Notes: generated from the letters alone by a model not told the origin. A stretch of 20,941 bases of DNA from Kiritimatiellales bacterium (GCA_030630445.1 DAOVNC010000007.1:1-20941); one strand, 5' to 3'. Shown: positions 7,986-15,921, numbered from the stretch's first letter. Numbers and translations: made by a program.

Positions 7986-9528
7986 ATGTCCGCAATGAGA
8001 AAACAATTGACGGTAGCATTATTTGCAGCGATCAGCATGGGGAGCTCCACCCTGCTGGCAGCCTATCTTGTCGAGGTGGACACCGATGGCCTCGACAACG
8101 GCATCCTCCTATTCAGTTCGGACTTCGCATTCGGCGGTGACACGACCACGGCCTCTCAGAGTTCCCCGTCGGGCGCGATCGGCATGACCGGGGGCGACAG
8201 CATCTACGCGGGAAACGGGAGTTCCTCTCTCGATACCTACGTTTATACCTACGCGCCGGATTCCCAGGCCGATAATTTGATCTTTTGGGGGGGGGGAAGC
8301 CCTCGGGGACAGGAATTATGCGAGCGGAGCGACGGGGGGTGGAGCGGGAACCTATGCCGTCTACGCGACGTGGCCGAGAACGGACAATGTGAACGGCGGC
8401 CTCACGCACTACCAGATCGATACGGCCGGAGACAGCGTTTCCAGCTCGGTCGACCAGAACGGACCGGGGGGGGCGGGGGATGACGTGTTTTTTGGGAACG
8501 TCTGGGTCAAGATCGGCGAGATCGAGTACACCTCCGGATCGATCACCGTGATACAGACCCCCACGTTGGACACCTTCATCTCGATGCGGGCGGCGGGGGT
8601 GCTGTTCGAGCTCATGTCCGAGGAGTCGAACGAGGATTACACCGGCCCTCCCGGCCCGGTCGTCCTCTGGGAAGGGGCCAAGCAGGTTTTCGGCCTCGCC
8701 TTCGAGAGGGACAAGACGATGGCCCAGACCAACCACTATGCCGTGCTTCGCAGTACCGACCTGCTGGAGGAATGGGCCACCACCGACCTCAAGCTCTACT
8801 CGATCACCAACCTCGATGCCAACACCGAGCTGGTCACCTTCCGATCGATGACCCCGATGGCCGGTCAGGACCGCGAATTTCTCCGTGTCGAAACCTGGCC
8901 GAAGATGGATCCGAACGCGCCCAACTACGTTGCGATGACCTTCGATGATGGTCCCCACGCAACCCGCACCCCCGAGCTTCTCGATCACTTCCTGGCGCGC
9001 AACATCCGGGCCACCTTCTACTTGCTCGGCTCCAACGCCGAACTCCATCCGCAGGTAGTCCGGCGGATGATCAACGAGGGGCACGAACTCGGCAACCACA
9101 CCATGACCCATCCCTACCTCACCACGCTCACCGACGAAGAAGTCATCGACGAGGTGGGCGGTTGTCACGATGCCGTGGCGGCGGCCGGGAATGTTCCGCC
9201 CGCCACCATGCGCCCCTCCTATGGCGACGTGAACCAGCATCTGAGAGATCTGTTCCTGAGCGAGTGGGGATACCCGACCGTGATGTGGGATATCGATCCC
9301 CTCGATTATAACACGTCCTTGACGGATCAGGAGGTGATCGACGCGGTCGTCGACGGCGTGGCGGACTGGTTCGACGCCGCTCCCGCCCCAACTTACGGCC
9401 CCATCATCCTCATGCACGACATCCACCAGCGGTCGGTCGACATCGTCCCAGCGATCGTGGACATGCTTATCGCTCAGGGATTTTCCTTCGTGACGGTCAC
9501 CGAGTTGCTGGAACTCCAAGGCAATTGA
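7986..9528 (+). CDS. Exported NodB/CE4 polysaccharide deacetylase with an N-terminal PEP-CTERM-protein-like domain; frameshifted at a G10 tract
   Basis: Two overlapping frames make one gene: 7986 to the G run at 8287-8296, then the frame ending at 9528. Skipping one G joins them into about 513 codons. The N-terminus has a signal peptide ('MRKQLTVALFAAISMGSSTLLAA'; ATG 7986 or 7995, no clear Shine-Dalgarno). Then comes a beta domain homologous to the PEP-CTERM protein at 12901-13644 and a short module ('HYAVLRSTDLLEEW ... REFLRVET') common in exported verrucomicrobial enzymes. The catalytic domain starts at about 8929 with metal and catalytic motifs TFDDGP (8938-8955), HTMTHP, MRPSYGD, DIDPLDY and LMHDIH, all intact. 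CE4 enzymes remove acetyl groups from GlcNAc-type polymers. Downstream of the frameshift an ATG at 8389 opens a 379-codon frame, but it lacks a signal peptide, so as read the enzyme would not be exported. Confidence 0.88.
8287..8296. repeat. G10 homopolymer tract at the frameshift in the deacetylase gene
   Basis: Ten consecutive G separate the signal-peptide frame from the catalytic frame; nine G would restore a single frame reading ...DNLIFWGGEALGDRNYAS. Tracts of this length are slippage-prone and are also a common sequencing-error site. An eight-G run at 8466-8473 in the same gene is in frame. Confidence 0.8.
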
Positions 9529-9554
9529 ACGCCGAGAAGACTCTTGGAATGGCG

Positions 9555-12500
9555 TCACTCCTCCTCGACCCGGTAGAATGCCTGGATCTCCGGCGGATTG
9601 TTGTCGACCAACGTGTCGGTTGACCCAGCCGGAGCAAAATTGCTGACTACGGCGTCGGGGGTAGCGAGCAGATCGGGCCAACGCACCAGTCGGTAGGTGG
9701 AATTTGTATCGAGGCCTTCCGTCGTCACTTCGAATCGATCTTCAAGAGTAAAGCCGAGGTTGATGATTGTCAGCGGGCCCACGCGGACGATACTGCTGTC
9801 TTCTGCGTCAATCAGTCCGCCATCCCAGCCCAATCGGTAATAATACACTGTTCCGAGGCCGCCGGATACCGTCACGACCACAGTGGCGATTCCGTCCGCT
9901 CCGGTGATAGCGGTGTATTCCTCCTCCATCCCATCGTCATCGGTATCGATGAAAAAGAACACGGTTTGCCCAGGGATGGGGGCACCGGTGCCGTTAAGCA
10001 GAATGGCCATCAGTGTGGCTTCGCCCGGAGTTTCGATCTGCACTTCCGCGGCGCTAAGGGTTGCTCCGTCGATCACATCTCCGATTCCGTTTTGATCGAT
10101 GTCCTCTTGGTCTGGATTGGGAACTGTGGGAGCATTGTCGAGTTGCATGGCCAACGCATAGTCGCCCATGGTCATCACTTCGCCAGTGGCCTTGGCGTAT
10201 TCGAGCAGGGTCAGCCATTTCGCCCAACGGTTGGGATCGACCATGTTGTTCTCGCGGTTAATGCCGCCGGGGGCGTTCGTACACGACACGAGGCGATCGA
10301 GATCGTTACAGTAGCGGGTGCTCCATTCGACCTCCTCGATCAGCCAGGTGTTGAGTCCGTTGGTCTGGGTGATGGATTGGAGAAATTCGAGATAGGACAT
10401 TCCATCCGGGGCTTCTGGATCCACCTGCCGGTCGGCACTGGCGTGGAACATGCCGAACTGATCGATCATCTCGTGGTGCGACCCTTCGGGGCTGAAGAAC
10501 GGTGCAAGCGAGCCGGATTCTTCAGCTATCGACGCGCTGAAGGCTAGGAAACCAAGCTGTGCGGTGGCTTCGCGGCTGATCGTGTCGGCGGTGTTGAACG
10601 GCGGCGCGTAGCTGATCAGCGGGTTGGCGGCGATGCTCCAATCGATCTTCGGCGCGGTGGCCGGGTCGACTCCGGAGTGGAGGATCCACTGGTCCTGCGC
10701 GTACTCGCCGAGCAGGGTCCGCTTCCCGATGCGCAGCAGCTGGTAGTTCTCCTCGAGGGTCAGTCCGGCGGACTCGCTGCTGTAGAAGTTGCGGTCCAGC
10801 ATGTCCTTCCAATCGCCGAGCGGGGTGTTGTTGGCGTGGTAGATCCCGTGCTGGCTGATTTCGAGGTTCGGGTTGGCGATGCGGGCATTGATCCAGGTGA
10901 TCGGGTCGGGGTCGGGATCCGAGTGCCACAGGAGCTTCGGGATCGTGACGAGGGTGAGCGGGCAATCCATGCCGCCGGCGAGGTCGGCCGGGACCTGGTA
11001 GCCGGCGGTCGCCGGATCGTCACCGAGTCCGTTGTAGCTGTCGAACTTGTGCACCTCCCACTCGACCGGGTCGAGGATGGCGGCGTCGGTGAAGGTCTGG
11101 ACGAACTCGTTCTGGAACAAGCGGGACAGGGCGTCGATGCGGATGATGAAGTGGGTGTCGCTGCGCGACCAACGTACCTTTGCCGCCTTGGCTTTGGCGT
11201 AGAGGGCTGGGTCGAGCGGGCCGTCGGTCACGCCGTCGCCGTCGCTGTCGGTGTCGTTGAGCGGGTCGCTGGCGTCGCCGATTCCATCGCCATCGGAGTC
11301 GATCTGGTCGGCGTTGGGCACGAAAGGCGCATTGTCGGTGGCATCGGGAACACCGTCGTCGTTGTCGTCGTCGTCATCCGCCGGATCGCCGATGCCGTCG
11401 TGGTCGTTGTCGAGTTGGTCAAGGTGGTTGATCCCACCGTCGGTGTTCATGTCGATACGCGGCGCGTTGGCATGGAGCGGTGCATTGTCGATGTCGTCGA
11501 TGATACCATCCCCGTCCGTGTCGGTCGTGTCGGGGAATAGCCCGTAGAGGTTGCCTTCAAAGTTGCCGAATACCACGTCGTCCGCGTCGTCATCGAGTGG
11601 ATTGAGTTGGCCGGCGGCAAGGCCGCGGGCATCGGTGCCGGCACTGCCGATCTCACCTACCTTGGTGAATGCCGGTCGGCCTTCAGAATCGAATCCTTCG
11701 TGAACCCACAGAGAGATCGCACCATCGTTTGTTCCGGCGTTGCCGCTCAGGATGTCGAGCAGGCCGTCGCCGTTGACATCCGCCAGCGCCAGCGGCATGC
11801 CTTCGTTGAATGAGGTGGAATCGAGCCGGTCGTAGGCGAAAGGACGCGTCTCGATCCGGTTGAAGCGGATTGGGCTGAAGCTGCCACTCCCATTGTTCTG
11901 GTAGATGTAGAGATAATGCGCCTTGTCGCCCACCAACAGATCGGGAAAGCCATCACCGGTGACATCGCCGAGGGCTAATCCATAGGCGTGTAGGTAAAGG
12001 TTCGGTGGATAATACGGTGGATTTTCCTCGCTGAGTGTCGCAACGCCCTGGTCGATGACTTCGGAAACGAAGGTGAGCGGATTTCCCTGGGCGGCTTGGT
12101 TGCGCCACAGCAGGATGTCGGCGCTACTGTCAGCCCCTGTTCCAATGCGCTCACCGCTTACCAGGTCAAGGTCGCCATCGTCATCGACATCACCGGCGGC
12201 GAGGCTCATCGGGTCAAGGCCGGCCTCGCCGATTTTGATTCCAGACTGGGGGAATCCGGTCGATTGGAAAGTGCCGTTGCTATTTCCTAGATAGAGGTGG
12301 AGGTGGCCTTCGTAGATATACGGAGAGTTGGTCGGGTTGTCGCCACCCGTTCGGGCGAGCACGAAGTCGGCATAGCCATCGCCGCTGAAATCGCCGGCGG
12401 CCAGCGAGTAGGCGTCGTGGTAGGATTGGTTGATCGCTATGCCGTTGTTGGTATAGGTGCCGTCGCCGGCACCGAGATAGAGATGGATATCGCCGAAGGT

Positions 12501-12791
12501 GTCGCCAGAAATGATGTCGGATTTTCCGTCGTTGTTGAAATCGGCCAAGGCGAGGCCAAACGCTCGGCTACGGTCATCGCCGGCTCCGTCGATGGTGCCG
12601 ACGAGCACTTGGTCGAAGCCGGGTTGCAGTACACTGCCCGGCGCTGTTCCCGCCAGCAATAGCAGCGCCGCAAGCCCGGCGGGGATGCAGACGCGCGGGA
12701 CATCCTGACTGCGGCGGAGGGAACGGTTGTGTCGGACGGCGGTACTGTTGGACTTTGTAGTAATTTTAATGGGTTGCCCCCCATGAATCAT
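9555..12791 (-). CDS. Large exported FG-GAP/VCBS + thrombospondin type 3 protein with a divergent polysaccharide deacetylase-like domain
   Basis: 1078 residues from the ATG at 12791; the frame stays open to an ATG at 12854. Order: a basic leader with a hydrophobic core at ~36-53 ('IPAGLAALLLLAGTAPGS'). FG-GAP/VCBS beta-propeller repeats at ~74-415 (e.g. 'LALADFNNDGKSDIISGD', 'AAGDVDDDGDLDLVSG'). Asp-rich calcium-binding TSP3 repeats at ~424-524. A domain at ~540-800 with NodB-like features: 'IIRID' (Asp ~553), an HX3H pair in 'SQHGIYH' (His ~648 and 652) and 'SYAPPFN'. A second TSP3 remnant ('NAPTVPNPDQEDIDQNGIGD'). A Big-1-like beta domain ('GTGAPIPGQTVFFFIDTDDDG ... GADGIATVVV'). The C-terminal module 'STYRLVRWPDLL ... 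FYRVEEE' is also seen in the convergent deacetylase. Probably a cell-surface carbohydrate-binding or modifying protein. Enzyme activity is inference, since a complete CE4 motif set is not visible. Confidence 0.8.
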   Translation of the reverse strand: MIHGGQPIKITTKSNSTAVRHNRSLRRSQDVPRVCIPAGLAALLLLAGTAPGSVLQPGFDQVLVGTIDGAGDDRSRAFGLALADFNNDGKSDIISGDTFGDIHLYLGAGDGTYTNNGIAINQSYHDAYSLAAGDFSGDGYADFVLARTGGDNPTNSPYIYEGHLHLYLGNSNGTFQSTGFPQSGIKIGEAGLDPMSLAAGDVDDDGDLDLVSGERIGTGADSSADILLWRNQAAQGNPLTFVSEVIDQGVATLSEENPPYYPPNLYLHAYGLALGDVTGDGFPDLLVGDKAHYLYIYQNNGSGSFSPIRFNRIETRPFAYDRLDSTSFNEGMPLALADVNGDGLLDILSGNAGTNDGAISLWVHEGFDSEGRPAFTKVGEIGSAGTDARGLAAGQLNPLDDDADDVVFGNFEGNLYGLFPDTTDTDGDGIIDDIDNAPLHANAPRIDMNTDGGINHLDQLDNDHDGIGDPADDDDDNDDGVPDATDNAPFVPNADQIDSDGDGIGDASDPLNDTDSDGDGVTDGPLDPALYAKAKAAKVRWSRSDTHFIIRIDALSRLFQNEFVQTFTDAAILDPVEWEVHKFDSYNGLGDDPATAGYQVPADLAGGMDCPLTLVTIPKLLWHSDPDPDPITWINARIANPNLEISQHGIYHANNTPLGDWKDMLDRNFYSSESAGLTLEENYQLLRIGKRTLLGEYAQDQWILHSGVDPATAPKIDWSIAANPLISYAPPFNTADTISREATAQLGFLAFSASIAEESGSLAPFFSPEGSHHEMIDQFGMFHASADRQVDPEAPDGMSYLEFLQSITQTNGLNTWLIEEVEWSTRYCNDLDRLVSCTNAPGGINRENNMVDPNRWAKWLTLLEYAKATGEVMTMGDYALAMQLDNAPTVPNPDQEDIDQNGIGDVIDGATLSAAEVQIETPGEATLMAILLNGTGAPIPGQTVFFFIDTDDDGMEEEYTAITGADGIATVVVTVSGGLGTVYYYRLGWDGGLIDAEDSSIVRVGPLTIINLGFTLEDRFEVTTEGLDTNSTYRLVRWPDLLATPDAVVSNFAPAGSTDTLVDNNPPEIQAFYRVEEE

Positions 12792-12900
12792 TGGGCCGCA
12801 CCACGTATTCCAGAGGAGTCGCCACAACAGCCCCGCCGATCGCCCTGCGGCCATCGGAAAATTTTGCCGAGCAAGGAATTTAACCAGCAGTCCGTTTTCC

Positions 12901-13644
12901 CTAGGGCATCAGGCGACGGCGTGCCCACACCAAAGCGAAGCCGAATCCCAGCATGGCCAGAACCGTTGGCTCGGGGATCGGGGCAACGTATTCGAACATG
13001 ATGCCCGAAGCGCGCATGGAGACAAAACCTGTAGTTTCAGGCGTCATGGTGACGGCGACCGTGTCGGTGTTGTTGGTGAGGCCGACACTGCCTAACAATT
13101 CCCAACGGCCAATATTCGCTCCGGTAACGGAATTCGTTGCATTCTGGTTAATGCTCTCGGTGATTTCGAGGCCACCGTTAACAAAAACATCGTAGGTGGT
13201 CAGACCGCCGCTAACGTTTGGATTTGCGGGATGGATTCGGTAAACATTGTAGATGCCGGCATCACCGCCGCTGAGCCCGGTAGATTGCAGGTTCTGCGGT
13301 AGATTGAAGTCTGTATTCTCGGCGAACACCGTATTGTCGGCGTCGGAAATGGGCGAGTAGGTGAACGTGTATTGGTCAAGATTAGGGGCAAGGGTGTCAC
13401 CGCCATACGCATGCCTGAGGGTGAAGAAGGTGGCGGGGGAGTCCGATGTAGCCGGTAGCTGCCCGCCGCTGGCGTTCCCGTACGACGCGGCCGTCCCGCC
13501 CGCTCCGGTGTAGGTGAAATTGCCCTCTCCGAGCCTGCCAGCGGCATCGCTGGCTTCGATGATATACGATGCGAGGGTAGTGTGGGCTGCGAGCAGGGTG
13601 ATCAGTACAATCGCACTACAGACACGGGGAGCGAGTTCTTTCAT
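12901..13644 (-). CDS. PEP-CTERM sorting-signal exported protein
   Basis: A 247-residue exported protein. Residues 1-26 are a signal peptide ('KELAPRVCSAIVLITLLAAH'). The C-terminus is a classic PEP-CTERM signal: 'PIPEP', a hydrophobic helix 'TVLAMLGFGFALVW', then 'ARRR'. Such tails are recognised and removed by an exosortase (EpsH/XrtA type), usually in exopolysaccharide-producing Gram-negatives. The body (about 27-225) is a beta-rich domain of unknown function that aligns with the N-terminal half of the deacetylase at 7986-9528 (for example 'LDQYTFTYSP', 'SGGLTTYDV', 'FVSMRASGIMFEY'). The start is set by the signal peptide and by GGAGG nine bases upstream (complement of 13654-13658). No exosortase gene lies in the window. 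Confidence 0.88.
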   Translation of the reverse strand: MKELAPRVCSAIVLITLLAAHTTLASYIIEASDAAGRLGEGNFTYTGAGGTAASYGNASGGQLPATSDSPATFFTLRHAYGGDTLAPNLDQYTFTYSPISDADNTVFAENTDFNLPQNLQSTGLSGGDAGIYNVYRIHPANPNVSGGLTTYDVFVNGGLEITESINQNATNSVTGANIGRWELLGSVGLTNNTDTVAVTMTPETTGFVSMRASGIMFEYVAPIPEPTVLAMLGFGFALVWARRRLMP

Positions 13645-13730
13645 GATCGATTACCTCCAATTAACGTGGAATTAATAATTAGCACTCAGCATCGAGCATC
13701 GTACTAGTTCAAACAACCAACCTAGGTAAC

Positions 13731-13759
13731 CCAATATCCATTCCCGAAATATTTGTCAA
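13731..13759 (-). promoter_or_regulatory. Promoter of the PEP-CTERM gene
   Basis: On the minus strand TTGACA (complement of 13754-13759), a 17-base spacer and TATTGG (complement of 13731-13736) form a sigma-70-like promoter with a perfect -35 and a weak -10. It lies about 90 bases upstream of the ATG at 13644. Confidence 0.5.
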
Positions 13760-14089
13760 CTAAAATTCATGTTTTTTACGCAAAGGGTAGACTGTAAATT
13801 AAAATGCCCACTTTGGAGGAATAGTGCCCCATGCCAAAAAGAACCTTTCTTCATTCACCACAAACAAAGGAAAGGAGCATGGGCATGTCGAACGGGTCAG
13901 TCCCGCAGTCTAGTAATCGAGGAAAAACCAACGACAAACCCACCTCCCCGGGGCGCAGAGGGTGGAGGCGGCTCTGAATCTTCCAACTGATGAGCGGTAA
14001 TGCAACATCCCCTCCTGCACGGTCCGAAAACTAATCCGGAGCGGAAATGACTAAAAAAACCGCCCTTGCCCCCGTCTTTTGGGGAGAGC
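13760..14089. other. Non-coding stretch, no supported gene
   Basis: No frame here looks coding. A 48-codon plus-strand frame starting at 13831 (MPKRTFLHSPQTKERS) faintly recalls the start of IS3-type OrfA proteins, but nothing follows to support it. A GC-rich stretch at 13941-13976 contains several overlapping CCTCC/GGAGG and CCACC/GGTGG pairs. The right end leads into the terminator at 14090. Confidence 0.5.
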
Positions 14090-14124
14090 AAAAAATCAGC
14101 CGACTACCTTTCAGTAATCGGCTG
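14090..14124 (-). terminator. Intrinsic terminator downstream of a tRNA 3' end
   Basis: Transcribed leftward, CAGCCGATTAC - loop TGAAAG - GTAGTCGGCTG forms an 11-bp stem in which the only non-Watson-Crick pair is a U-G wobble. It is followed by A and six T. The wobble is allowed only on the minus strand, which supports this direction. It begins four bases after the CCA of the tRNA fragment, exactly where a tRNA terminator is expected. Confidence 0.8.
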
Positions 14125-14128
14125 AAGT

Positions 14129-14147
14129 TGGTAGCGGGGCTCGGATT
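14129..14147 (-). other. tRNA 3'-end fragment, likely attachment site (att) of the island
   Basis: On the minus strand AATCCGAGCCCCGCTACCA fits the last 19 positions of a tRNA. It would hold A58-A59-T60 of the T loop, C61-G65 as the 3' half of the T stem, a seven-base acceptor strand CCCCGCT, discriminator A and CCA. The upstream sequence (from 14148) is not tRNA-like. A tRNA 3' end followed by its own terminator, but lacking the gene body, is what an integrase leaves at the far end of an element inserted into a tRNA gene. The tRNA identity cannot be told from this piece. Confidence 0.6.
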
Positions 14148-14198
14148 GCTGCGCCTCTTAATAGGGGGACTGGCGCGATATTATACCCGATCGGGCCG

Positions 14199-14343
14199 CT
14201 TGCAAAACCTCCGAGTTTTGCGCGGAAGTTATCGGTTAATTGTTATTGGTTATCATCGTAAAACATTGCAGGGGTTCGTGTTGAACCTGATAACCAATAA
14301 CTGATAACTATAGACTGGAACGCGAAACCGGAGGTTTTGCAAG
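14199..14343. repeat. Nested inverted repeats, ~145 bp structured element
   Basis: The outer arms CTTGCAAAACCTCCG (14199-14213) and CGGAGGTTTTGCAAG (14329-14343) are a perfect 15-bp inverted repeat. Inside them GTTATC (14228-14233) pairs with GATAAC (14303-14308), GTTATTGGTTATCA (14242-14255) pairs with TGATAACCAATAAC (14288-14301), and GGTTC (14273-14277) pairs with GAACC (14283-14287). The whole can fold as one long interrupted hairpin on either strand. No reading frame of note lies within. It sits between the first and second hipBST operator copies. Confidence 0.75.
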
Positions 14344-14377
14344 TTCCTCGATCAGTAAAATTTTGATCAGAATTCGA

Positions 14378-14406
14378 TTGTTATACCCGAGCGGGGTTAG
14401 TATAAG
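14378..14406 (+). promoter_or_regulatory. hipBST promoter
   Basis: TTGTTA (14378-14383), a 17-base spacer and TATAAG (14401-14406, 5 of 6 matches) form a good sigma-70-type promoter. Transcription would begin near 14413, between operator copies two and three. Confidence 0.6.
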
Positions 14407-14440
14407 CTTTGGGAATTAACTTATACCCGATGGGGGTGAT

Positions 14441-14665
14441 ATGACTGATTCGCTGATAAAATTCATAAAGGAACGCCGACGTTTAGTGGGGCTAACGCAG
14501 AAGGATCTTGCCGACCGGGCCGGGGTTGGCTTGCGCTTTATTCGCGATATGGAGCAAGGTAAGGCGTCGCTGCGGTTGGACAAGGTAAACCAGGTGCTTG
14601 CATTGTTCGGTCATCGAATGGAACCCATTGCTTTCCGCATGGAGGTGGATCATGAGGTGGGCTGA
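14441..14665 (+). CDS. hipB: HipB-like Xre-family antitoxin/repressor of a HipBST system
   Basis: A 74-residue protein that is essentially one Xre/Cro helix-turn-helix domain (residues ~5-62). It has 'LTQKDLADRAGVGLRFIRDME' as the two recognition-unit helices and 'GKASLRLDKVNQVLALFG' as the closing helices, the typical HipB signature. HipB proteins bind dyad operators and hold the kinase toxin complex on DNA. It is the first of three overlapping genes (14-bp overlap with the next), downstream of three operator copies. The length matches short HipB members; the C-terminus lacks the longer tail seen in the second hipB of this window. In HipBST systems HipB augments the HipS antitoxin and controls transcription. 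Confidence 0.88.
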   Translation: MTDSLIKFIKERRRLVGLTQKDLADRAGVGLRFIRDMEQGKASLRLDKVNQVLALFGHRMEPIAFRMEVDHEVG

Positions 14666-14981
14666 AGTCCATATGCAAGGCTGTTTGGCTGGAGTACTGG
14701 AGGAACAGGACAACGGCTATGTGTTTTTCTATTCGCCGGATTACCTCAATCTCAACGGCGCCGTGGCCATCAGTTTGTCGCTTCCTCTCCAGTCGGATCC
14801 TTTCGAGGATAAGCGTTTGTTCCCGTTTTTCGATGGATTGATTCCGGAGGGATGGCTATTGGATATCGCAGAGCATACTTGGAAGCTCAATCCGCGCGAC
14901 CGTATGGGATTGCTGCTGGCCTGCTGTCGCGACTGTATTGGCGCGGTATCCATTGTGCCCATGGAGGAATCAAATGAATGA
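14652..14981 (+). CDS. hipS: HipS-like protein (stand-alone HipA N-terminal subdomain; predicted antitoxin)
   Basis: A 109-residue protein starting at ATG 14652, chosen because GGAGG lies six bases upstream and the homology begins there (MRWAEVHMQGCLAGVLEEQ). It corresponds to the N-subdomain-1 of HipA ('couple_hipA'), with the conserved pattern 'LNGAVAISLSLPL' and 'FPFFDGLIPEGWLLDIA' near residues 33-70. In full-length HipA this is the N-terminus; here it is a separate gene. In the characterised E. coli HipBST operon the equivalent HipS protein is the antitoxin of the kinase HipT. It overlaps hipB by 14 bp and hipT by 8 bp, so the three should be made together. Confidence 0.85.
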   Translation: MRWAEVHMQGCLAGVLEEQDNGYVFFYSPDYLNLNGAVAISLSLPLQSDPFEDKRLFPFFDGLIPEGWLLDIAEHTWKLNPRDRMGLLLACCRDCIGAVSIVPMEESNE

Positions 14982-15921
14982 GTCGACTTGTCACATATGC
15001 CTCCAACCTATGGAAAACATGGAAGGGCTCTATCATGGTTCCTGCTGCAAGAAACTGTTTGGAACCAACCAAACGCCTGAATTTCCCTATGCATGGAATG
15101 AATTGAATGAATTGGCTGAAAAGATTGTCCGGCAGCATGTCGCGGTTCCCGGCGTACAACCCAAGCTTTCAATGCATCTCGAGCGGGGTGGAAGACGGAA
15201 GAATTCAAAATTGACATTGGTTGGATTGGAAGGTGGATATATCCTCAAGCCACCAGTGGCTCAATATCCTGAAATGTCGGAGCTTGAACATGTGACCATG
15301 CGCATGGCCAGATGTATCGGCATTGCAACGGCCGAATGCGGGTTGATTGCGTTGAATGATGGCCAGCTGGCCTTCATCACCAAGCGTATGGATCGGGATG
15401 GGAACGATAAGCTTCATATGGAGGATATGTGCCAGCTTACTGATCGGTTGACCGAGCAAAAATACCGAGGCTCCATGGAGCAGGTTGGCAAGGTTGTTCT
15501 TCGCTATTGCGACAATTCCCTGTTTGATGCCCTTCGGTTTTTCGAGGTGGCCGTCTTCTGCTTTCTGACCGGCAATTCGGATATGCACCTGAAAAACTTT
15601 TCGTTGCTTTATCAACCGGGAGGTACGGTTGAACTGTCACCAGCCTACGACCTGCTTCCAACTCAATTACTGTTGCCTGAGGATGAAGAAGAATCAGCAC
15701 TCACAGTGAATGGACGTAAAAATCGCCTAGGACGTAATGACTTCATACGTCTGGCAGAATCCCTACGACTAACCGAAAAGCAGGCATCCAATACCTTCGA
15801 CCGTATTTCCGCCCATCTTGATGCCTCCCTCCAAACCATGGAAAAGGGATTTTGCAGTATCGAGATGAAGGAGCGCTACACGGCGTTGATCCAAATGAGA
15901 GCCAACCGACTTGAGCTGTAG
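14974..15921 (+). CDS. hipT: HipT-like Ser/Thr kinase toxin (HipA family lacking the N-terminal subdomain)
   Basis: 315 residues from ATG 14974, picked over an upstream ATG because GGAGG lies six bases before it. It starts with a Cys/His cluster ('CHICLQPMENMEGLYHGSCC', residues 6-25) that may bind zinc and is seen in some HipT-like homologues. The kinase core has 'VPGVQPKLS' (Gly-rich/ATP loop, ~58-66), 'FITKRMDRD' (~134-142), the catalytic loop 'NSDMHLKNFS' (Asp203, Asn208) and the metal-binding 'SPAYDLLPT' (Asp226). All key residues are intact, so it is probably active. Known HipT phosphorylates tryptophanyl-tRNA synthetase, whereas HipA targets GltX; the substrate here is unknown. Length fits HipT (~335) rather than HipA (~440). 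Confidence 0.87.
   Translation: MNESTCHICLQPMENMEGLYHGSCCKKLFGTNQTPEFPYAWNELNELAEKIVRQHVAVPGVQPKLSMHLERGGRRKNSKLTLVGLEGGYILKPPVAQYPEMSELEHVTMRMARCIGIATAECGLIALNDGQLAFITKRMDRDGNDKLHMEDMCQLTDRLTEQKYRGSMEQVGKVVLRYCDNSLFDALRFFEVAVFCFLTGNSDMHLKNFSLLYQPGGTVELSPAYDLLPTQLLLPEDEEESALTVNGRKNRLGRNDFIRLAESLRLTEKQASNTFDRISAHLDASLQTMEKGFCSIEMKERYTALIQMRANRLEL

Larger units (their letters stand above)
14181..14435. promoter_or_regulatory. Three copies of operator TTATACCCGANNGGG upstream of hipBST
   Basis: The 15-bp sequence TTATACCCGANNGGG occurs at 14181-14195, 14381-14395 and 14421-14435; in the first copy CCCGATCGGG is a perfect palindrome. The second overlaps the -35 box and spacer of the predicted promoter, and the third sits in the leader just ahead of the hipB ATG. 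Dyad operators of this kind upstream of hipB genes are bound by HipB dimers for autorepression. The remote first copy would allow looping. Confidence 0.65.

Noticed and set aside
8113..9681. 522-codon minus-strand open frame opposite the deacetylase
   Set aside because: The plus strand carries all CE4 motifs in the right order; the minus frame is Arg/Gly/His-rich shadow sequence and overlaps the end of the convergent gene.
13831..13977. Possible IS3-type OrfA start (MPKRTFLHSPQTKERS)
   Set aside because: Only about ten residues look similar, no helix-turn-helix follows, and no terminal inverted repeats or OrfB are present.
14047..14304. 85-codon ORF containing KLVAGLG
   Set aside because: This peptide is the well-known spurious translation of a tRNA 3' end read on the opposite strand; the terminator and tRNA fragment explain the sequence.
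14181..14435. Repeated TTATACCCGA units as a CRISPR-like array
   Set aside because: Only three copies with unequal spacing (200 and 40 bp), palindromic and placed around a promoter; they fit operators, not a CRISPR array.
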